Counted from the first letter of the stretch, positions 30,787 to 39,134 are shown. The stretch is 41,535 nt of DNA from Candidatus Uhrbacteria bacterium RIFOXYB12_FULL_58_10 (GCA_001791645.1 MGFA01000015.1:1-41535), one strand, 5' to 3'. Program-made: numbers and translations. The notes: generated from the letters alone by a model not told the origin.

Positions 30787-32715
30787 TCAGATGGTCTCGG
30801 CCCAGGTGCGGTCCTGGACCACGGGAAGCTGAAGCGCGCGTTCGCGCTCCAAGTCGAGCGTGCCGAGGTGCAGCGAGAGCGGGCACTGGACCCACTTGAA
30901 GATGGAGCCGAAGAACAGTCGGACGAACAGCGCCGTCCATTCCGCGACCCGCTCTTCCTTGGGCCACATCTGCGTGACGATCGCCTGCACCTCGCAGACG
31001 GACATCTTCTCACCCACGAACAGGGCGAACATCGCGTCCAGCACCGGGAACGGCATCAGGTCGCGCTCGTCCTCCTGTCCCTCTTCCAGCTCGGCCGATG
31101 CCTTGCTGTCGAGAAGGCTGTGGATCACATCAAGTCCGGTCTGCTCGAAATACCAGCGAATGAACTCGATGACCACCGTCTTCGGCAGGTTTGCGATGAG
31201 CGCGAGCGCGCCCATCATGTCGCCGCCGACCGTGGTGTAGCCCACGGCCTTCTCGGTCATGTTGGATGTCTGCAGCCACAGGCCGCCCGTCTCGTTGGCG
31301 ATGTTCTGCATGCGCTCGCCGCGCACGCGAGCCTGGATATTCTGCTCGGTATTGCGCTTGAGACTCGAGACGCCGAGCAAGGCCATGAGCGCCCGGCGCT
31401 CCTTTTCCACCGCCTCCTGGATGGGCGAGACCTTGAGCGTGACGCCGAGGTCATCGCAGATCCGCTTCGTGATCCCGCGCGTCTCCGTGCTGTTGTGGTC
31501 GCTCGGCATGTCGACGCACCAGACCATGTCCCTGATGAACGCCGCGCGTTCGTCGTCCGCGAGCTTGCGCCGGTCGGCCTCCTTGCATACCGCCTTGTGG
31601 GCGAGCATGAGCGTCAGGCACGAGTCCTTCCCGCCGGAGAGTGCGATGAGGATCCGCTTGAACGCGCCGGTCTTGCGGAAGTATCCCATCATGCCGATGC
31701 CGATGACCATCTCCAGGTCCTGGAAGTACTCGTATCGCGCGCTGGCGCGGGGCGAGTCCGCCTCGGGAAGGAAGAAGCTCCGGTTCTTCGGGAACGGGTA
31801 TGGCAGCGCGCCGTTCGGCGGAGCGACCTTCCTCAGGATGTCGTCGGTTACCACGGGGACCGGCTTGTGGGCGCCGAGGTACTGGTCGCGCGCGTGGCGC
31901 CAGGTGGTGTTTTCCATTCGCATGCGGCGCACGCGGTCGAGGTCGACCACCTGTGTCTGGTATCCCTCGCGGCCGCGTTCGGAATCGAGCATCATTCGCC
32001 CGCACTGGTTGACGTATCCGCCCCCTTCGAATACCAGGCTGTCCTGGGCGCCGACGAGGTTGACGTACGCCACCGTGGTCAGGTTGTCCGCGGCCCGCGT
32101 GGAGATCATCTCGTGGCGCGTCTGGCGGGCGCCGAGTCGGAACGGCGAGGCATTGATGCTCACGTCGAGCTCGGCGCCGCTGAAGTTGCGCCGAACCATG
32201 GGGCCGTCGGGGCGCCAGATGTCCTCGCAGACCTGCGTTGCCATCCTTCCGAAGCCGAACTCGAAGATCATGTCGCCGATCGGAATGTTCCGGATCTTTG
32301 CGCTCATGCCGATCGAGCCAGGGGTGATGGTCCGGCCCTCGTAGAACACGTTGTAGTCCGGGAGGTTCTCTTTTGGAACCATTCCGACGATTCGACCACC
32401 CGCGATAATGGCCGCGACGTTGTACAGGCTGCCGTCTAGGTGGACCGTGAGGCCGACCACGAGCACCGTGTTTCGGAACGTGTCGTCGAGGCTCGCGACC
32501 AGGTTGTCGAGCGCCTTGCCCTGCTGGTCGACGAAGGCCGCCCATTGAACCAGGTCCTCGCACGGGTAGCCAGATACGGACAGCTCACCGAAGGCAGCCA
32601 CATGACAGCCCTCGGCTGCCATCGCACGCGCCTGGACGAGAATCCGATTGACGTTGTCCTCGAAGGCACCGACCGTGGGGTCGACGTTTCCGAGACCGAT
32701 TTTTACGAGTCGCAT
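30787..32715 (-). CDS. nadE: Glutamine-dependent NAD(+) synthetase, 642 aa
   Basis: It catalyses the last step to NAD: NaAD + ATP + glutamine to NAD + AMP + PPi + glutamate. The N-terminal nitrilase-type glutaminase holds the Glu (FGELSVSGYPCEDL, ~44), Lys (VPKENLPDYNVFYEGR, ~114) and Cys (ATQVCEDIW, ~162) triad. The C-terminal synthetase has the PP-loop ALSGGKDSCLT (~358) and TSNMTEKAVGYTTVGGD, the usual 'tsN.sE...Gy.T..GD' nucleotide site. The length suits the two-domain form, so it does not need free ammonia. I start at the ATG at 32715 with GGAG five bases upstream; the track start at 32775 lies in the leader hairpin. Last gene of the operon, followed by the terminator. Confidence 0.96.
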   Translation of the reverse strand: MRLVKIGLGNVDPTVGAFEDNVNRILVQARAMAAEGCHVAAFGELSVSGYPCEDLVQWAAFVDQQGKALDNLVASLDDTFRNTVLVVGLTVHLDGSLYNVAAIIAGGRIVGMVPKENLPDYNVFYEGRTITPGSIGMSAKIRNIPIGDMIFEFGFGRMATQVCEDIWRPDGPMVRRNFSGAELDVSINASPFRLGARQTRHEMISTRAADNLTTVAYVNLVGAQDSLVFEGGGYVNQCGRMMLDSERGREGYQTQVVDLDRVRRMRMENTTWRHARDQYLGAHKPVPVVTDDILRKVAPPNGALPYPFPKNRSFFLPEADSPRASARYEYFQDLEMVIGIGMMGYFRKTGAFKRILIALSGGKDSCLTLMLAHKAVCKEADRRKLADDERAAFIRDMVWCVDMPSDHNSTETRGITKRICDDLGVTLKVSPIQEAVEKERRALMALLGVSSLKRNTEQNIQARVRGERMQNIANETGGLWLQTSNMTEKAVGYTTVGGDMMGALALIANLPKTVVIEFIRWYFEQTGLDVIHSLLDSKASAELEEGQEDERDLMPFPVLDAMFALFVGEKMSVCEVQAIVTQMWPKEERVAEWTALFVRLFFGSIFKWVQCPLSLHLGTLDLERERALQLPVVQDRTWAETI

Positions 32716-32745
32716 GTTGTCTCCGATGAATGAGCATTTCTTTGT

Positions 32746-32811
32746 CTTGAGGCCTCGAACACGGGATGTGCTCAAGGACTCGAGGAAAGATCCGTATGCC
32801 TTGGCATACGG
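32746..32811 (-). promoter_or_regulatory. Two-hairpin intercistronic element before nadE
   Basis: Minus strand order: hairpin 1 CCGTATGCC-AA-GGCATACGG (32792-32811); linker ATCTTTCCTCG; hairpin 2 CTTGAG...CTCAAG enclosing GAGCAC/GTGTTC (32746-32776); then GGAG and ATG. Confidence 0.75.
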
Positions 32812-32833
32812 AGAGGGGCGGGTTGTATCTCCC

Positions 32834-33796
32834 CTAGTAGAGGCTCTCGCCGTTGTGGTCCCAGTTGCGATACCCGTGGCCGTCTGGCTTGTGCACGATG
32901 GACTTCAGGACGCTGCCGCTCGTTCCTTCCTCAGTGCATGAGAAGGTCAGGTTCACGCCGTGGGCTGGGTCCTTGAAGTTCCCGCCGACCACGAACACCG
33001 GGGTTCCCCACGGGAGTGGGTCGCGCTGCTGGAGGCCGTACTGGTTCTCGAGTTCGGAGGCCATGCGGATGAACTCGTCCTGGATCGGCGCGACTTCGAC
33101 CGCGTGGGCGTGGCTCCATTCGTACACGCCCGCGTTCCACGCGCCGTATACCTTCGGTCGCCACACTTCGCGGACGACCACCTGGTGCGCGCCGAGGTTG
33201 CCGGCCCGCTGAACGTAGTCGAGCACGCCTGCCGCGTCCTTCACGCCGAGATCGCTCATCACGAGCGAGCAGCGCACGAGCAGGCCAAGGTCGCGCGCGA
33301 TCGGAATGAGCTCGGCCGCGCTCTTGCGAATGCCCATGAGCTCGCGGTTCTGCGCCTCGTCGAACGACGCGAGCGAGAAGCTCACCATGGTGAGCCCGGC
33401 GTCGACAAGCTGTTCGAGCAGTTGCTCGCGCAGTTTGCCTGTGTGCAGGAGCCAGCCGTTCGTGTGCATGTCCACGAGAGGGAGGTATTCCTGCGCGGTA
33501 CTGACCAGCCAGGTCAGGTACTCCGGCGTCTCCTGGGTCGGATCGGCCTTGCCGGTGAGAATCGCGTGCGTGGCGCCGAGCCGTTCGGCATATCGGAGGC
33601 CGACGCGAAGCCGGCGCTCGTTGCAGAAGGCGATGTCGCCCGCGTTGCACGGCGTGACTTCTGCCTCGGGGGTGGTCCGCGAGATGCAGAAGCGGCATCC
33701 GGCGTTACACCGGGTCCGCGAGCTGCACATGAGGCTGATCGACTGGGCGCGCATCTGGCCATTGCCATGCGCGATCTGGGGCTTTTGGGTGTCCAT
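32834..33796 (-). CDS. Radical SAM protein in the NAD operon, 320 aa
   Basis: Cys30, Cys34 and Cys37 form the CxxxCxxC cluster site (RCNAGCRFC). THAILTGKADPT follows, close to the glycine-containing SAM-binding strand of a TIM barrel, and then YLPLVDMHTNGWLL. A fourth cysteine, CTEEGTSGS, near the C-terminus could bind substrate or a further cluster. It resembles small MoaA/NifB-like radical SAM enzymes in layout, but I cannot name its reaction. Its place between a phosphatase and nadE suggests action on a pyridine-nucleotide-related compound, an inference. It starts at the ATG at 33796 and has its own two-hairpin leader. Confidence 0.88.
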   Translation of the reverse strand: MDTQKPQIAHGNGQMRAQSISLMCSSRTRCNAGCRFCISRTTPEAEVTPCNAGDIAFCNERRLRVGLRYAERLGATHAILTGKADPTQETPEYLTWLVSTAQEYLPLVDMHTNGWLLHTGKLREQLLEQLVDAGLTMVSFSLASFDEAQNRELMGIRKSAAELIPIARDLGLLVRCSLVMSDLGVKDAAGVLDYVQRAGNLGAHQVVVREVWRPKVYGAWNAGVYEWSHAHAVEVAPIQDEFIRMASELENQYGLQQRDPLPWGTPVFVVGGNFKDPAHGVNLTFSCTEEGTSGSVLKSIVHKPDGHGYRNWDHNGESLY

Positions 33797-33807
33797 GCGA
33801 TCCTCAT

Positions 33808-33868
33808 TCGAAGCGTCGACGGGGTGTCGGCGGCTCGAGGAAAGAGGCCTCCGCTACGAGATGGAGGC
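33808..33868 (-). promoter_or_regulatory. Two-hairpin intercistronic element before the radical SAM gene
   Basis: Minus strand: hairpin 1 GCCTCC...GGAGGC (33847-33868) with the upstream TAG stop in its loop; linker CTCTTTCCTCG; hairpin 2 TCGAGC..CGAC-ACCCC-GTCG..TTCGA (33808-33838); then GAGGATCGC and the ATG. Confidence 0.7.
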
Positions 33869-34636
33869 GAGCAGGTCTGCGTTGGAGAAGGTGCGACGGA
33901 CGATGGGCCGCCAGACGTTCGATGACCTCCCGAGGTCGCTCGGGCAGGTCGAATGGCGCCACATGGGAGCGTTGCGGACATCGTTCGGATTTTCTGGGTG
34001 CACCCGCGAGTATTCGACCACCTGGCCGTTGTAGATGTGGTCGCATGGATTCTCGGACGCGTCGAGCGCGTTCCAATCCTCGATGGTCAGTCGTTCCAGA
34101 CGCATGCGGAACGCCCACATGACCTCGCCGTGGCACACGATGATGGCGCGGCCGTCCGTGCACTCCCGGTGCAGGGTGTCGAGCATCCGATCCACGCGGC
34201 CGCACACTTCCACCATGGTTTCGCCGTTCGGCGGACACCACAGGAATCCGTTGATGGCTCGCCGTTCTATGTTTTCGGCGAAGCGTGCCAAGCGGTCGCG
34301 ATGGCACATCACGTCGAGGTCGCCCCAGTCACGCTCGCGCAGGTAGAAATCCACGCGCCACTGGGCGTTCTCGAGGCCGAGCAGGGCGGCGGTTTCTCGC
34401 GCGCGGAAGTAGTCCGACGTGAAATAGTGCGAATAGGGTGGGTTGTTGGAACGGATCCATTCGCCCGTGGCGCGCGCCTGTTCGCGCCCGCGTTCCGTGA
34501 GCCGCCAGGTACGGCTGTGGCGCTCGAGGAACTCGGCCGTGAAGCACGAGTCGTCGCCGCGCAGCGAAGCATGGTGCGCGACGTTGCCCTCGCTCTCGCC
34601 ATGGCGGACAAGAGTGAGACGCAGGGGCATGGTCAT
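33854..34636 (-). CDS. Histidine phosphatase family protein, 260 aa
   Basis: The N-terminus LRLTLVRHGESEGNVAHH has the RHG motif whose histidine takes the phosphate. The second histidine is in IIVCHGEVMWAFRMRLE. ETAALLGLENAQWRVDFYLRERDWGDLD corresponds to the 'rA..TA......l.E...G..' segment. This is the phosphoglycerate-mutase/phosphatase branch (cofactor-dependent PGM-like). Lacking an obvious mutase signature, it is more likely a phosphatase. Within this operon a mononucleotide or sugar phosphate derived from NAD turnover would be a sensible substrate, but that is inferred. The start ATG at 34636 is preceded by AAGGAG. Confidence 0.88.
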   Translation of the reverse strand: MTMPLRLTLVRHGESEGNVAHHASLRGDDSCFTAEFLERHSRTWRLTERGREQARATGEWIRSNNPPYSHYFTSDYFRARETAALLGLENAQWRVDFYLRERDWGDLDVMCHRDRLARFAENIERRAINGFLWCPPNGETMVEVCGRVDRMLDTLHRECTDGRAIIVCHGEVMWAFRMRLERLTIEDWNALDASENPCDHIYNGQVVEYSRVHPENPNDVRNAPMWRHSTCPSDLGRSSNVWRPIVRRTFSNADLLASIS

Positions 34637-34651
34637 GGCTGTCTCCTTGGT

Positions 34652-34705
34652 CCGAGCGGTCCAGTTGCCTGGACGGCTCGGGAAAAGAGAGGACGCTTAG
34701 CGTCC
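34652..34705 (-). promoter_or_regulatory. Two-hairpin intercistronic element before the histidine phosphatase
   Basis: Minus strand: hairpin 1 GGACGC-TAA-GCGTCC (34691-34705), in which the Nudix stop codon TAA is exactly the three-base loop; linker TCTCTTTTCC; hairpin 2 CCGAGC...CCAG-GCAA-CTGG...GCTCGG (34652-34681), closed by a GNRA-type tetraloop; then AAGGAG. This is the clearest example of the element. Confidence 0.8.
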
Positions 34706-35269
34706 CAGGTGTTGCGGCCTTCGAAGAAGTCGGCACTCGAGCTCGCGTGCAAGCGCGTACACGCGCAGGTCGTCGTGCGGGCCGATCAGAAATTCCTGAG
34801 TGGACATCCAGACGCGGTGCGTGCGTTCGTTCTCGGCCGCGACCCCGAACGTTTCACCCGGATCGAGTTGGTCCTCCCGAATCTCCGCGAACGCAAGGAT
34901 GCAGCGCTCCGTGAGCACACCCGGCGAAGGAGCCAGGGGACGGCCTTCATTGAGCAGGGTCACGTCGGCTTCCATGATGTTCGCACCGGCCTCTTCCTTG
35001 GCCTCTGCGACGAACAACGCCTTGGCGCCGACCACGCGGTCGAACCGTCCTGCGATGAGCTCGACGATCAGTCCCTCCGTGTTGTCGTCGCGCACCATGG
35101 GTGCGCGGTTCTGTCGAACCAGGCACACGCGATCATTGGCAGGGTCGTACAGCAGGCCCGAGACCGAGTCCGTGGTACGCACCACGAGCATCGTGTGTTT
35201 GGAACCGGGCTTCTGCCAGCGTTCGAGCCGAAGAAAGCCGGAAAAGTCGGTGTCAATCAGATTGAACAT
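34697..35269 (-). CDS. Nudix hydrolase-like protein (ADP-ribose pyrophosphatase type), 190 aa
   Basis: The layout is that of NudF-like ADP-ribose pyrophosphatases: VVRTTDSVSGLLYDP, then RVCLVRQNRAPM, then VELIAGRFDRVVGAK...FVAEAKEEAGANI, with EERC-like ILAFAEI after it. The Nudix box (GX5EX7REUXEEXGU) is incomplete: the EAKEEAG helix end is kept, but the usual Glu after GX5 and the Arg of REU are missing. Catalysis may be altered or weak. If active it would split ADP-ribose or a dinucleotide to mononucleotides. The ATG at 35269 overlaps the end of the nucleoside hydrolase gene by 13 bases and has GGAGG seven bases upstream, so it is coupled. The much longer track ORF is a shadow upstream of that. 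Confidence 0.8.
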   Translation of the reverse strand: MFNLIDTDFSGFLRLERWQKPGSKHTMLVVRTTDSVSGLLYDPANDRVCLVRQNRAPMVRDDNTEGLIVELIAGRFDRVVGAKALFVAEAKEEAGANIMEADVTLLNEGRPLAPSPGVLTERCILAFAEIREDQLDPGETFGVAAENERTHRVWMSTQEFLIGPHDDLRVYALARELECRLLRRPQHLGR

Positions 35270-36291
35270 TCCAGTGCCTCCCTGATGTAGTGCGCGAGCG
35301 CACCGCGCAGGTCGTTTGGGTCGTGGACGCAGTGGTTGCCACGGACGCGCCCGATGACGCGGTGCGTGACTCCGTTGATTTCGAATCGTTCTGGGTCGTA
35401 GAAGCGTCTCGCAAGCTCGGGCACGGCCGCGAGGACGTTCATCGGGTCGTAGAGCCGGAACGTCTGCACGAACGGCCATGCCGGCTGGTCGCCCGGAATC
35501 CCGGGGTCCTGTTCCCACATGGACGTGCGAACATACCAGTCGCGCGTGCGGGAGACCGGAAGCCTTCCGCGAACTGTCGATCCGGGCTCGGCGTGAACCG
35601 CCTGCCACAGTTCGTCCATGGCCAGAGGAAGCCTTCGCGCCAGCGCGAGGCCGACCGGATGGCCGAGCTCCGCGAGCATCACCGGCATCCACGCCACCAT
35701 TTGGCAGACGTAGGCTGCCTCACGCATGAGCACCGTGGTCGGCACGCGGTTGTCCCGCAGCCAGCGGTAGATAAACTCCGCGGCCGGCAGATCGAACTCG
35801 TTGTTCGCCGCGTCGTCCGGGATCAGGTGCCCGTCATCGGTCACGCGCACGCCGCCCATGATGGCGACGTGCCCGACCCGTCTCAGGAACAGGTCAGCAT
35901 CCGTCTTGATGAAGGCGACCACGTCCGTGAGCGCGCTGTTGAGCACGAGCGTGACGGGTTCCGCGGAATCCGTGAGAACCCGGCGCAACAGTTCCTGTCC
36001 GTCGCCGAACAGTCGGCTGGCATCGGCCAGATAGGAAACGTCGGTCTCGTGGCTCGGCGTCCGGCCGTCCATGGTGACGGACATCCCGACGGACACGGGG
36101 ACGTGTCCGAAGCCAACCGCCTCGAGCGTTCCCTTGGCAAGGCGCGCGCGTTCGAGCGCTGGATTCAGGTTCGCGATCACGCCGAGCAGGCGGACGTATC
36201 CGCGCCTGGCGAGCGCAACGGCAAGGAGCATGGCGAACTCGTCGTCCAGGTCCTTGCCGAAGTCGCCGACCATCAGCATGGGAATGGGCAT
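35257..36291 (-). CDS. Inosine/uridine-preferring-type nucleoside hydrolase, 344 aa
   Basis: The N-terminus MLMVGDFGKDLDDEFAMLLA carries the Asp cluster that binds calcium and ribose (usually DxDxxxDD, here DFGKDLDD). LVLNSALTDVVAFI and HVAIMGGVRVTDDGHLIP, then ANNEFDLPAAEFIY, match the family's 'GplTnla', 'MGG' and 'EfN...Dp.Aa' segments. It would hydrolyse the N-glycosidic bond of a ribonucleoside to base plus ribose. Among NAD genes, nicotinamide or nicotinate riboside is an attractive substrate, giving the base used by PncA/PncB; that is an inference. It starts at the ATG at 36291 with GAGGTG upstream, after the two-hairpin element, and is coupled to the Nudix gene. Confidence 0.88.
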   Translation of the reverse strand: MPIPMLMVGDFGKDLDDEFAMLLAVALARRGYVRLLGVIANLNPALERARLAKGTLEAVGFGHVPVSVGMSVTMDGRTPSHETDVSYLADASRLFGDGQELLRRVLTDSAEPVTLVLNSALTDVVAFIKTDADLFLRRVGHVAIMGGVRVTDDGHLIPDDAANNEFDLPAAEFIYRWLRDNRVPTTVLMREAAYVCQMVAWMPVMLAELGHPVGLALARRLPLAMDELWQAVHAEPGSTVRGRLPVSRTRDWYVRTSMWEQDPGIPGDQPAWPFVQTFRLYDPMNVLAAVPELARRFYDPERFEINGVTHRVIGRVRGNHCVHDPNDLRGALAHYIREALECSI

Positions 36292-36303
36292 ATCTTCACC
36301 TCG

Positions 36304-36362
36304 AGGCGTTGAGCACGCAATGTGTTCAACGCCTGGAGAAAAGAGACGAGACGTGTCTCGTC
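36304..36362 (-). promoter_or_regulatory. Two-hairpin intercistronic element before the nucleoside hydrolase
   Basis: Minus strand: hairpin 1 GACGAGAC-AC-GTCTCGTC (36345-36362), overlapping the pncB stop; linker TCTTTTCTCC; hairpin 2 AGGCGTTGA...TCAACGCCT enclosing CAC-ATTGC-GTG (36304-36334); then GAGGTG and ATG. Confidence 0.8.
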
Positions 36363-37623
36363 AGACGCGGCATTCCTCGGAGAAATGCCCATGGTAATCG
36401 GCGAGCCCTACCAGGCGCGTGACAACGGCTTCTCCGCCGATGGCCTTCTGGATGTTGTCGGTGAGCTTGCCGAGGTCGTGCCCGGCGCACCACATCAGCT
36501 TGACCACGATCGAAATTGGATCGATCCCCATGTCGAACATGAGGTCCGTGCCCCAGCCGAACTGGAACGTCATCCAGCCGACGAAGCGCTCGGCGAGCGC
36601 GATCATCTTGCGGACGTCGAGGCCGTCGGAGAACACGCCGACCTTGGCGATCGGGTCGATCCCGAGCTCGCGATAGTACGCGATAAAGCGCTCGCCCCAG
36701 TCGAACGGGTCGCCGGAGTCCTGGCGTTGGCCCTTCCAGGCGCGCGCGCGGGCCTCGCCGAACGTGCGCAGGAAGTACTCGCTCCCGTAGGTGTCGGAGA
36801 GCGCAATCGACAGCATGTCGCCATAGAGCGCGAACCAGTCGTCGAGCATACGCTCGTGCGACACGAGTCGGCCTGCCGCGTTGTCCTCGGCGTGATAGAT
36901 GCCCTGGTAGGCCATGTCGCACTCGTGCGCCATGGTGCCGACCACGTTGAGGCCGGTGCGCATGGCGAGCAGGACGTTGGAGGTTCCCATCAGCAGCCCG
37001 GGCCGCAGCTCGGCCATCAGGCGGCGGAGCACGTGCTCCTGCCATGCGAGCGACCGGCGCCGGCGCGTGCCGAAGTCGATGAACGGCACGGGCAGGCCGC
37101 GGTCGTGCGCCTCGTTGAGCGCGACGATCTTGGCGGTGAGCCTGCGGTCGCCCTCGGCCCAGAGGTCATCATCCGTGAGTCCTAGCTCGTGCTTCTCGCC
37201 CTCGATGTACAGCTCGTTCACGATGTTCATGACGAGCGTTTCCCAGAGCATTGAGTCGACGAGCCGTGCTTCTTCCGGGGTCTCGATGATCAGCTGTGTG
37301 CCGTCCTCCGAGAGGGAGACGTGGATCGGTGAGAGCTGGAGCCCGCGGAGGAACTCCAGGAACTCTGGTTCGAACAGACCTCCGCGTTTCTCGCTCACCT
37401 CGGCGAGGTAGGCGATCTCCTCGTCCGTGAAGCGCAGGGTGCGCCCGTGCCTGAACTGGCGTCGCAGCTCTTTCACGCCGATCTTGCGCGCAAGCTGCAC
37501 GCGCACGGTACGATTCTTGAATCCGTATCGGCCGGTCACCGCGAGGTGGAACTTCCAGTACAGCTGAAGCATCGTCAGCTTGTAAAAGTCTACGTCCGCG
37601 AGCGACGTGAGAATCCAACGCAT
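36361..37623 (-). CDS. pncB: Nicotinate phosphoribosyltransferase, 420 aa
   Basis: It joins nicotinate and PRPP (with ATP) to give NaMN, the entry of the Preiss-Handler route. Signature blocks: SLADVDFYKLTMLQLYW at the N-terminus (family 'DlYkltM.q'); PFIDFGTRRRRSLAWQ; LLMGTSNVLLAMRTGL; VVGTMAHECDMAYQ; LSDTYGSEYFLRTFG; GQRQDSGDPFDWGERF; and KVGVFSDGLDV, the PRPP/phosphate sites. The length matches bacterial PncB. The start is the ATG at 37623 with GGAGG seven bases upstream; the first ~185 residues of the 606-aa track ORF are a shadow over the next gene. NaMN would pass to the NadD half of the adjacent fusion. Confidence 0.95.
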   Translation of the reverse strand: MRWILTSLADVDFYKLTMLQLYWKFHLAVTGRYGFKNRTVRVQLARKIGVKELRRQFRHGRTLRFTDEEIAYLAEVSEKRGGLFEPEFLEFLRGLQLSPIHVSLSEDGTQLIIETPEEARLVDSMLWETLVMNIVNELYIEGEKHELGLTDDDLWAEGDRRLTAKIVALNEAHDRGLPVPFIDFGTRRRRSLAWQEHVLRRLMAELRPGLLMGTSNVLLAMRTGLNVVGTMAHECDMAYQGIYHAEDNAAGRLVSHERMLDDWFALYGDMLSIALSDTYGSEYFLRTFGEARARAWKGQRQDSGDPFDWGERFIAYYRELGIDPIAKVGVFSDGLDVRKMIALAERFVGWMTFQFGWGTDLMFDMGIDPISIVVKLMWCAGHDLGKLTDNIQKAIGGEAVVTRLVGLADYHGHFSEECRV

Positions 37624-37656
37624 TATTATGCCTCCATGAAAAGGGCGTTTCTTTTT

Positions 37657-37713
37657 TCGGCGCTCCCACGCGGGTCGTGAGGGGGCCGAGTAAAGAGGGA
37701 AGCGGGGCTTCCC
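37657..37713 (-). promoter_or_regulatory. Two-hairpin intercistronic element before pncB
   Basis: Minus strand: hairpin 1 GGGAAGC-CCC-GCTTCCC (37697-37713); linker TCTTTACTCGG; hairpin 2 TCGGC...GCCGA enclosing CTCACG-ACCC-CGTGGGAG-like pairing (37657-37689). It is followed by ~25 bases and GGAGG. Confidence 0.7.
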
Positions 37714-37718
37714 GATGT

Positions 37719-39134
37719 TCAGGATGGGAACTGCAGCGCGGCGATCTTGGCGCCGAGCGAACGGCCGGGGAGGAAGGCTAGTTCCACGCTTTCCACGCGA
37801 CTTCGGCGGACGCGCATCTCGATGCACGGGCCGTAGGGGATGCCGTCGATCACCGCTCGCACGGGGCGCTTTGCGGGATCGAGTACCCTGAAGGTGACCG
37901 TCGAATCGTCCGGTACCATGGCGTGGTGCCAGCCGACGGGATCGGCTACGGCTGACGCGGCGATGAGCAGCACAGGCGTGTCGATGAGTTGCGGCGGAGC
38001 GCCCATGGCACGGGCATAGGCCGTGGAGCCCGCCGGCGTGGACACGAGCACGGTATCGCACGCGAGGCACGGGATTTCGTGTCGGTTCTGTCCCTCGGCG
38101 ACGACGCGGATCCAGGCGGTCTGCGTGCTGTCGCGTTCGAGCCACGCGTCGTTGAACGCATATCGTTTCTTTGGATCCCACGTTCCGTCGGGAAGTCGGA
38201 ACTCCACCTCGACCTTGGAGAGCAGGTGCGTATCGAACGGCTGGCCACTTGCGACGTGGGCGTTGAATTCCTCACCGGTGAGCTCGTTGAGCAGAAATCC
38301 GCGGTGACCCGCGTTGATCCCGATGATCGGAATGCCGGGTTGCACGGAACCGATGACGTCGAGCATGTGCCCGTCGCCGCCGATCGCCACGACGGCGTCA
38401 GGGTCATTCGCGCCGTGAGGGTTCACTTCGTCCATGATCGCCCTCGCCCGTTCATTTTCCCCAGCCGGGATGACGAAGAGGTTCGGGTTTCTTGGCAACG
38501 TCAGGCGACCGAAGCGCTTTGCGCCGGGTGCGGCGCTGTAGAGGCCGAACCGCACGACATACGCGGCTACGCGCGGCGGTACGCCCGGGGGCGCGGTATC
38601 GCCACGCGCGAATGCCAGACGCGCGTCGCTGCTCGCGTCCGAACGGCCCGTGCCGTCGATGACTTCACGATGCGGCGGGAGATCGGCTTCGGTGAACGGA
38701 TATCCCTCGCGCGGAACGATCACGAAGTTCAGTTCGTTCCACACGCGGGCTCCGTCTTTCCAGGACATTTGGATCTCGGACCTGCCGGACGCGCCGCCGA
38801 CGATCAGGTCGCTCCCGATCATGTGCCACACTTCCCATCCGCCACCGAGCCGTTTCTTCCAGAGCCGATCGAGATCGGTCGTCCGGAGGAACTCGTCTCG
38901 TTCGAGGTCGTCCAGGTCGAGTTCGACCCCTGGAATGTCGTCGAACGCGATTCGTGCCATGTTCGCGCGGTGCGCGGGGTCCACGGCGTTGTTCGATCCC
39001 TTGGTCGGCCGAATGCCGCAGATGACGACGCGCGTTCGGTCGAAGCGACGCGCTGCTCGTGTTGCCGCCTCGACGTGCGTTTCGTGCGGGGGATTGAGGG
39101 ATCCGCCGAAAACGCAAAGCCTGTTTATTGCCAT
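37719..39134 (-). CDS. Fused nicotinate mononucleotide adenylyltransferase (NadD) and NAD kinase (NadK), 471 aa
   Basis: Residues 1 to about 200 are NadD-like: LCVFGGSLNPPHETHV is the nucleotidyltransferase 'GGxxxPxHxxH' site, WEVWHMIGSDLIVGG the middle strand, and DASSDARLAFARGD the C-terminal 'SST.iR' segment. From about 225 an NAD kinase follows: AVVAIGGDGHMLDVI (GGDG, ~251), IPIIGINAGHRGFLLNE, YAFNDAWLERD (NE/D site), VLVSTPAGSTAYARAMGAPP and a Gly/Asp-rich ending. The chain would convert NaMN to NaAD and, after NadE, NAD to NADP. The ATG at 39134 has AGAGGA upstream. No frameshift or stop separates the halves. I know of no common NadD-NadK fusion; the activities are inferred from intact motifs. 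Confidence 0.92.
   Translation of the reverse strand: MAINRLCVFGGSLNPPHETHVEAATRAARRFDRTRVVICGIRPTKGSNNAVDPAHRANMARIAFDDIPGVELDLDDLERDEFLRTTDLDRLWKKRLGGGWEVWHMIGSDLIVGGASGRSEIQMSWKDGARVWNELNFVIVPREGYPFTEADLPPHREVIDGTGRSDASSDARLAFARGDTAPPGVPPRVAAYVVRFGLYSAAPGAKRFGRLTLPRNPNLFVIPAGENERARAIMDEVNPHGANDPDAVVAIGGDGHMLDVIGSVQPGIPIIGINAGHRGFLLNELTGEEFNAHVASGQPFDTHLLSKVEVEFRLPDGTWDPKKRYAFNDAWLERDSTQTAWIRVVAEGQNRHEIPCLACDTVLVSTPAGSTAYARAMGAPPQLIDTPVLLIAASAVADPVGWHHAMVPDDSTVTFRVLDPAKRPVRAVIDGIPYGPCIEMRVRRSRVESVELAFLPGRSLGAKIAALQFPS

Noticed and set aside
30724-32439. 571-aa plus-strand ORF opposite nadE
   Set aside because: Antisense shadow in G+C-rich DNA. The nadE frame on the other strand has all catalytic motifs; this translation is Arg/His/Val-rich without any domain.
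33953-35290. 445-aa plus-strand ORF opposite the phosphatase and Nudix genes
   Set aside because: Shadow ORF crossing two real genes and their hairpin element; no recognisable motif.
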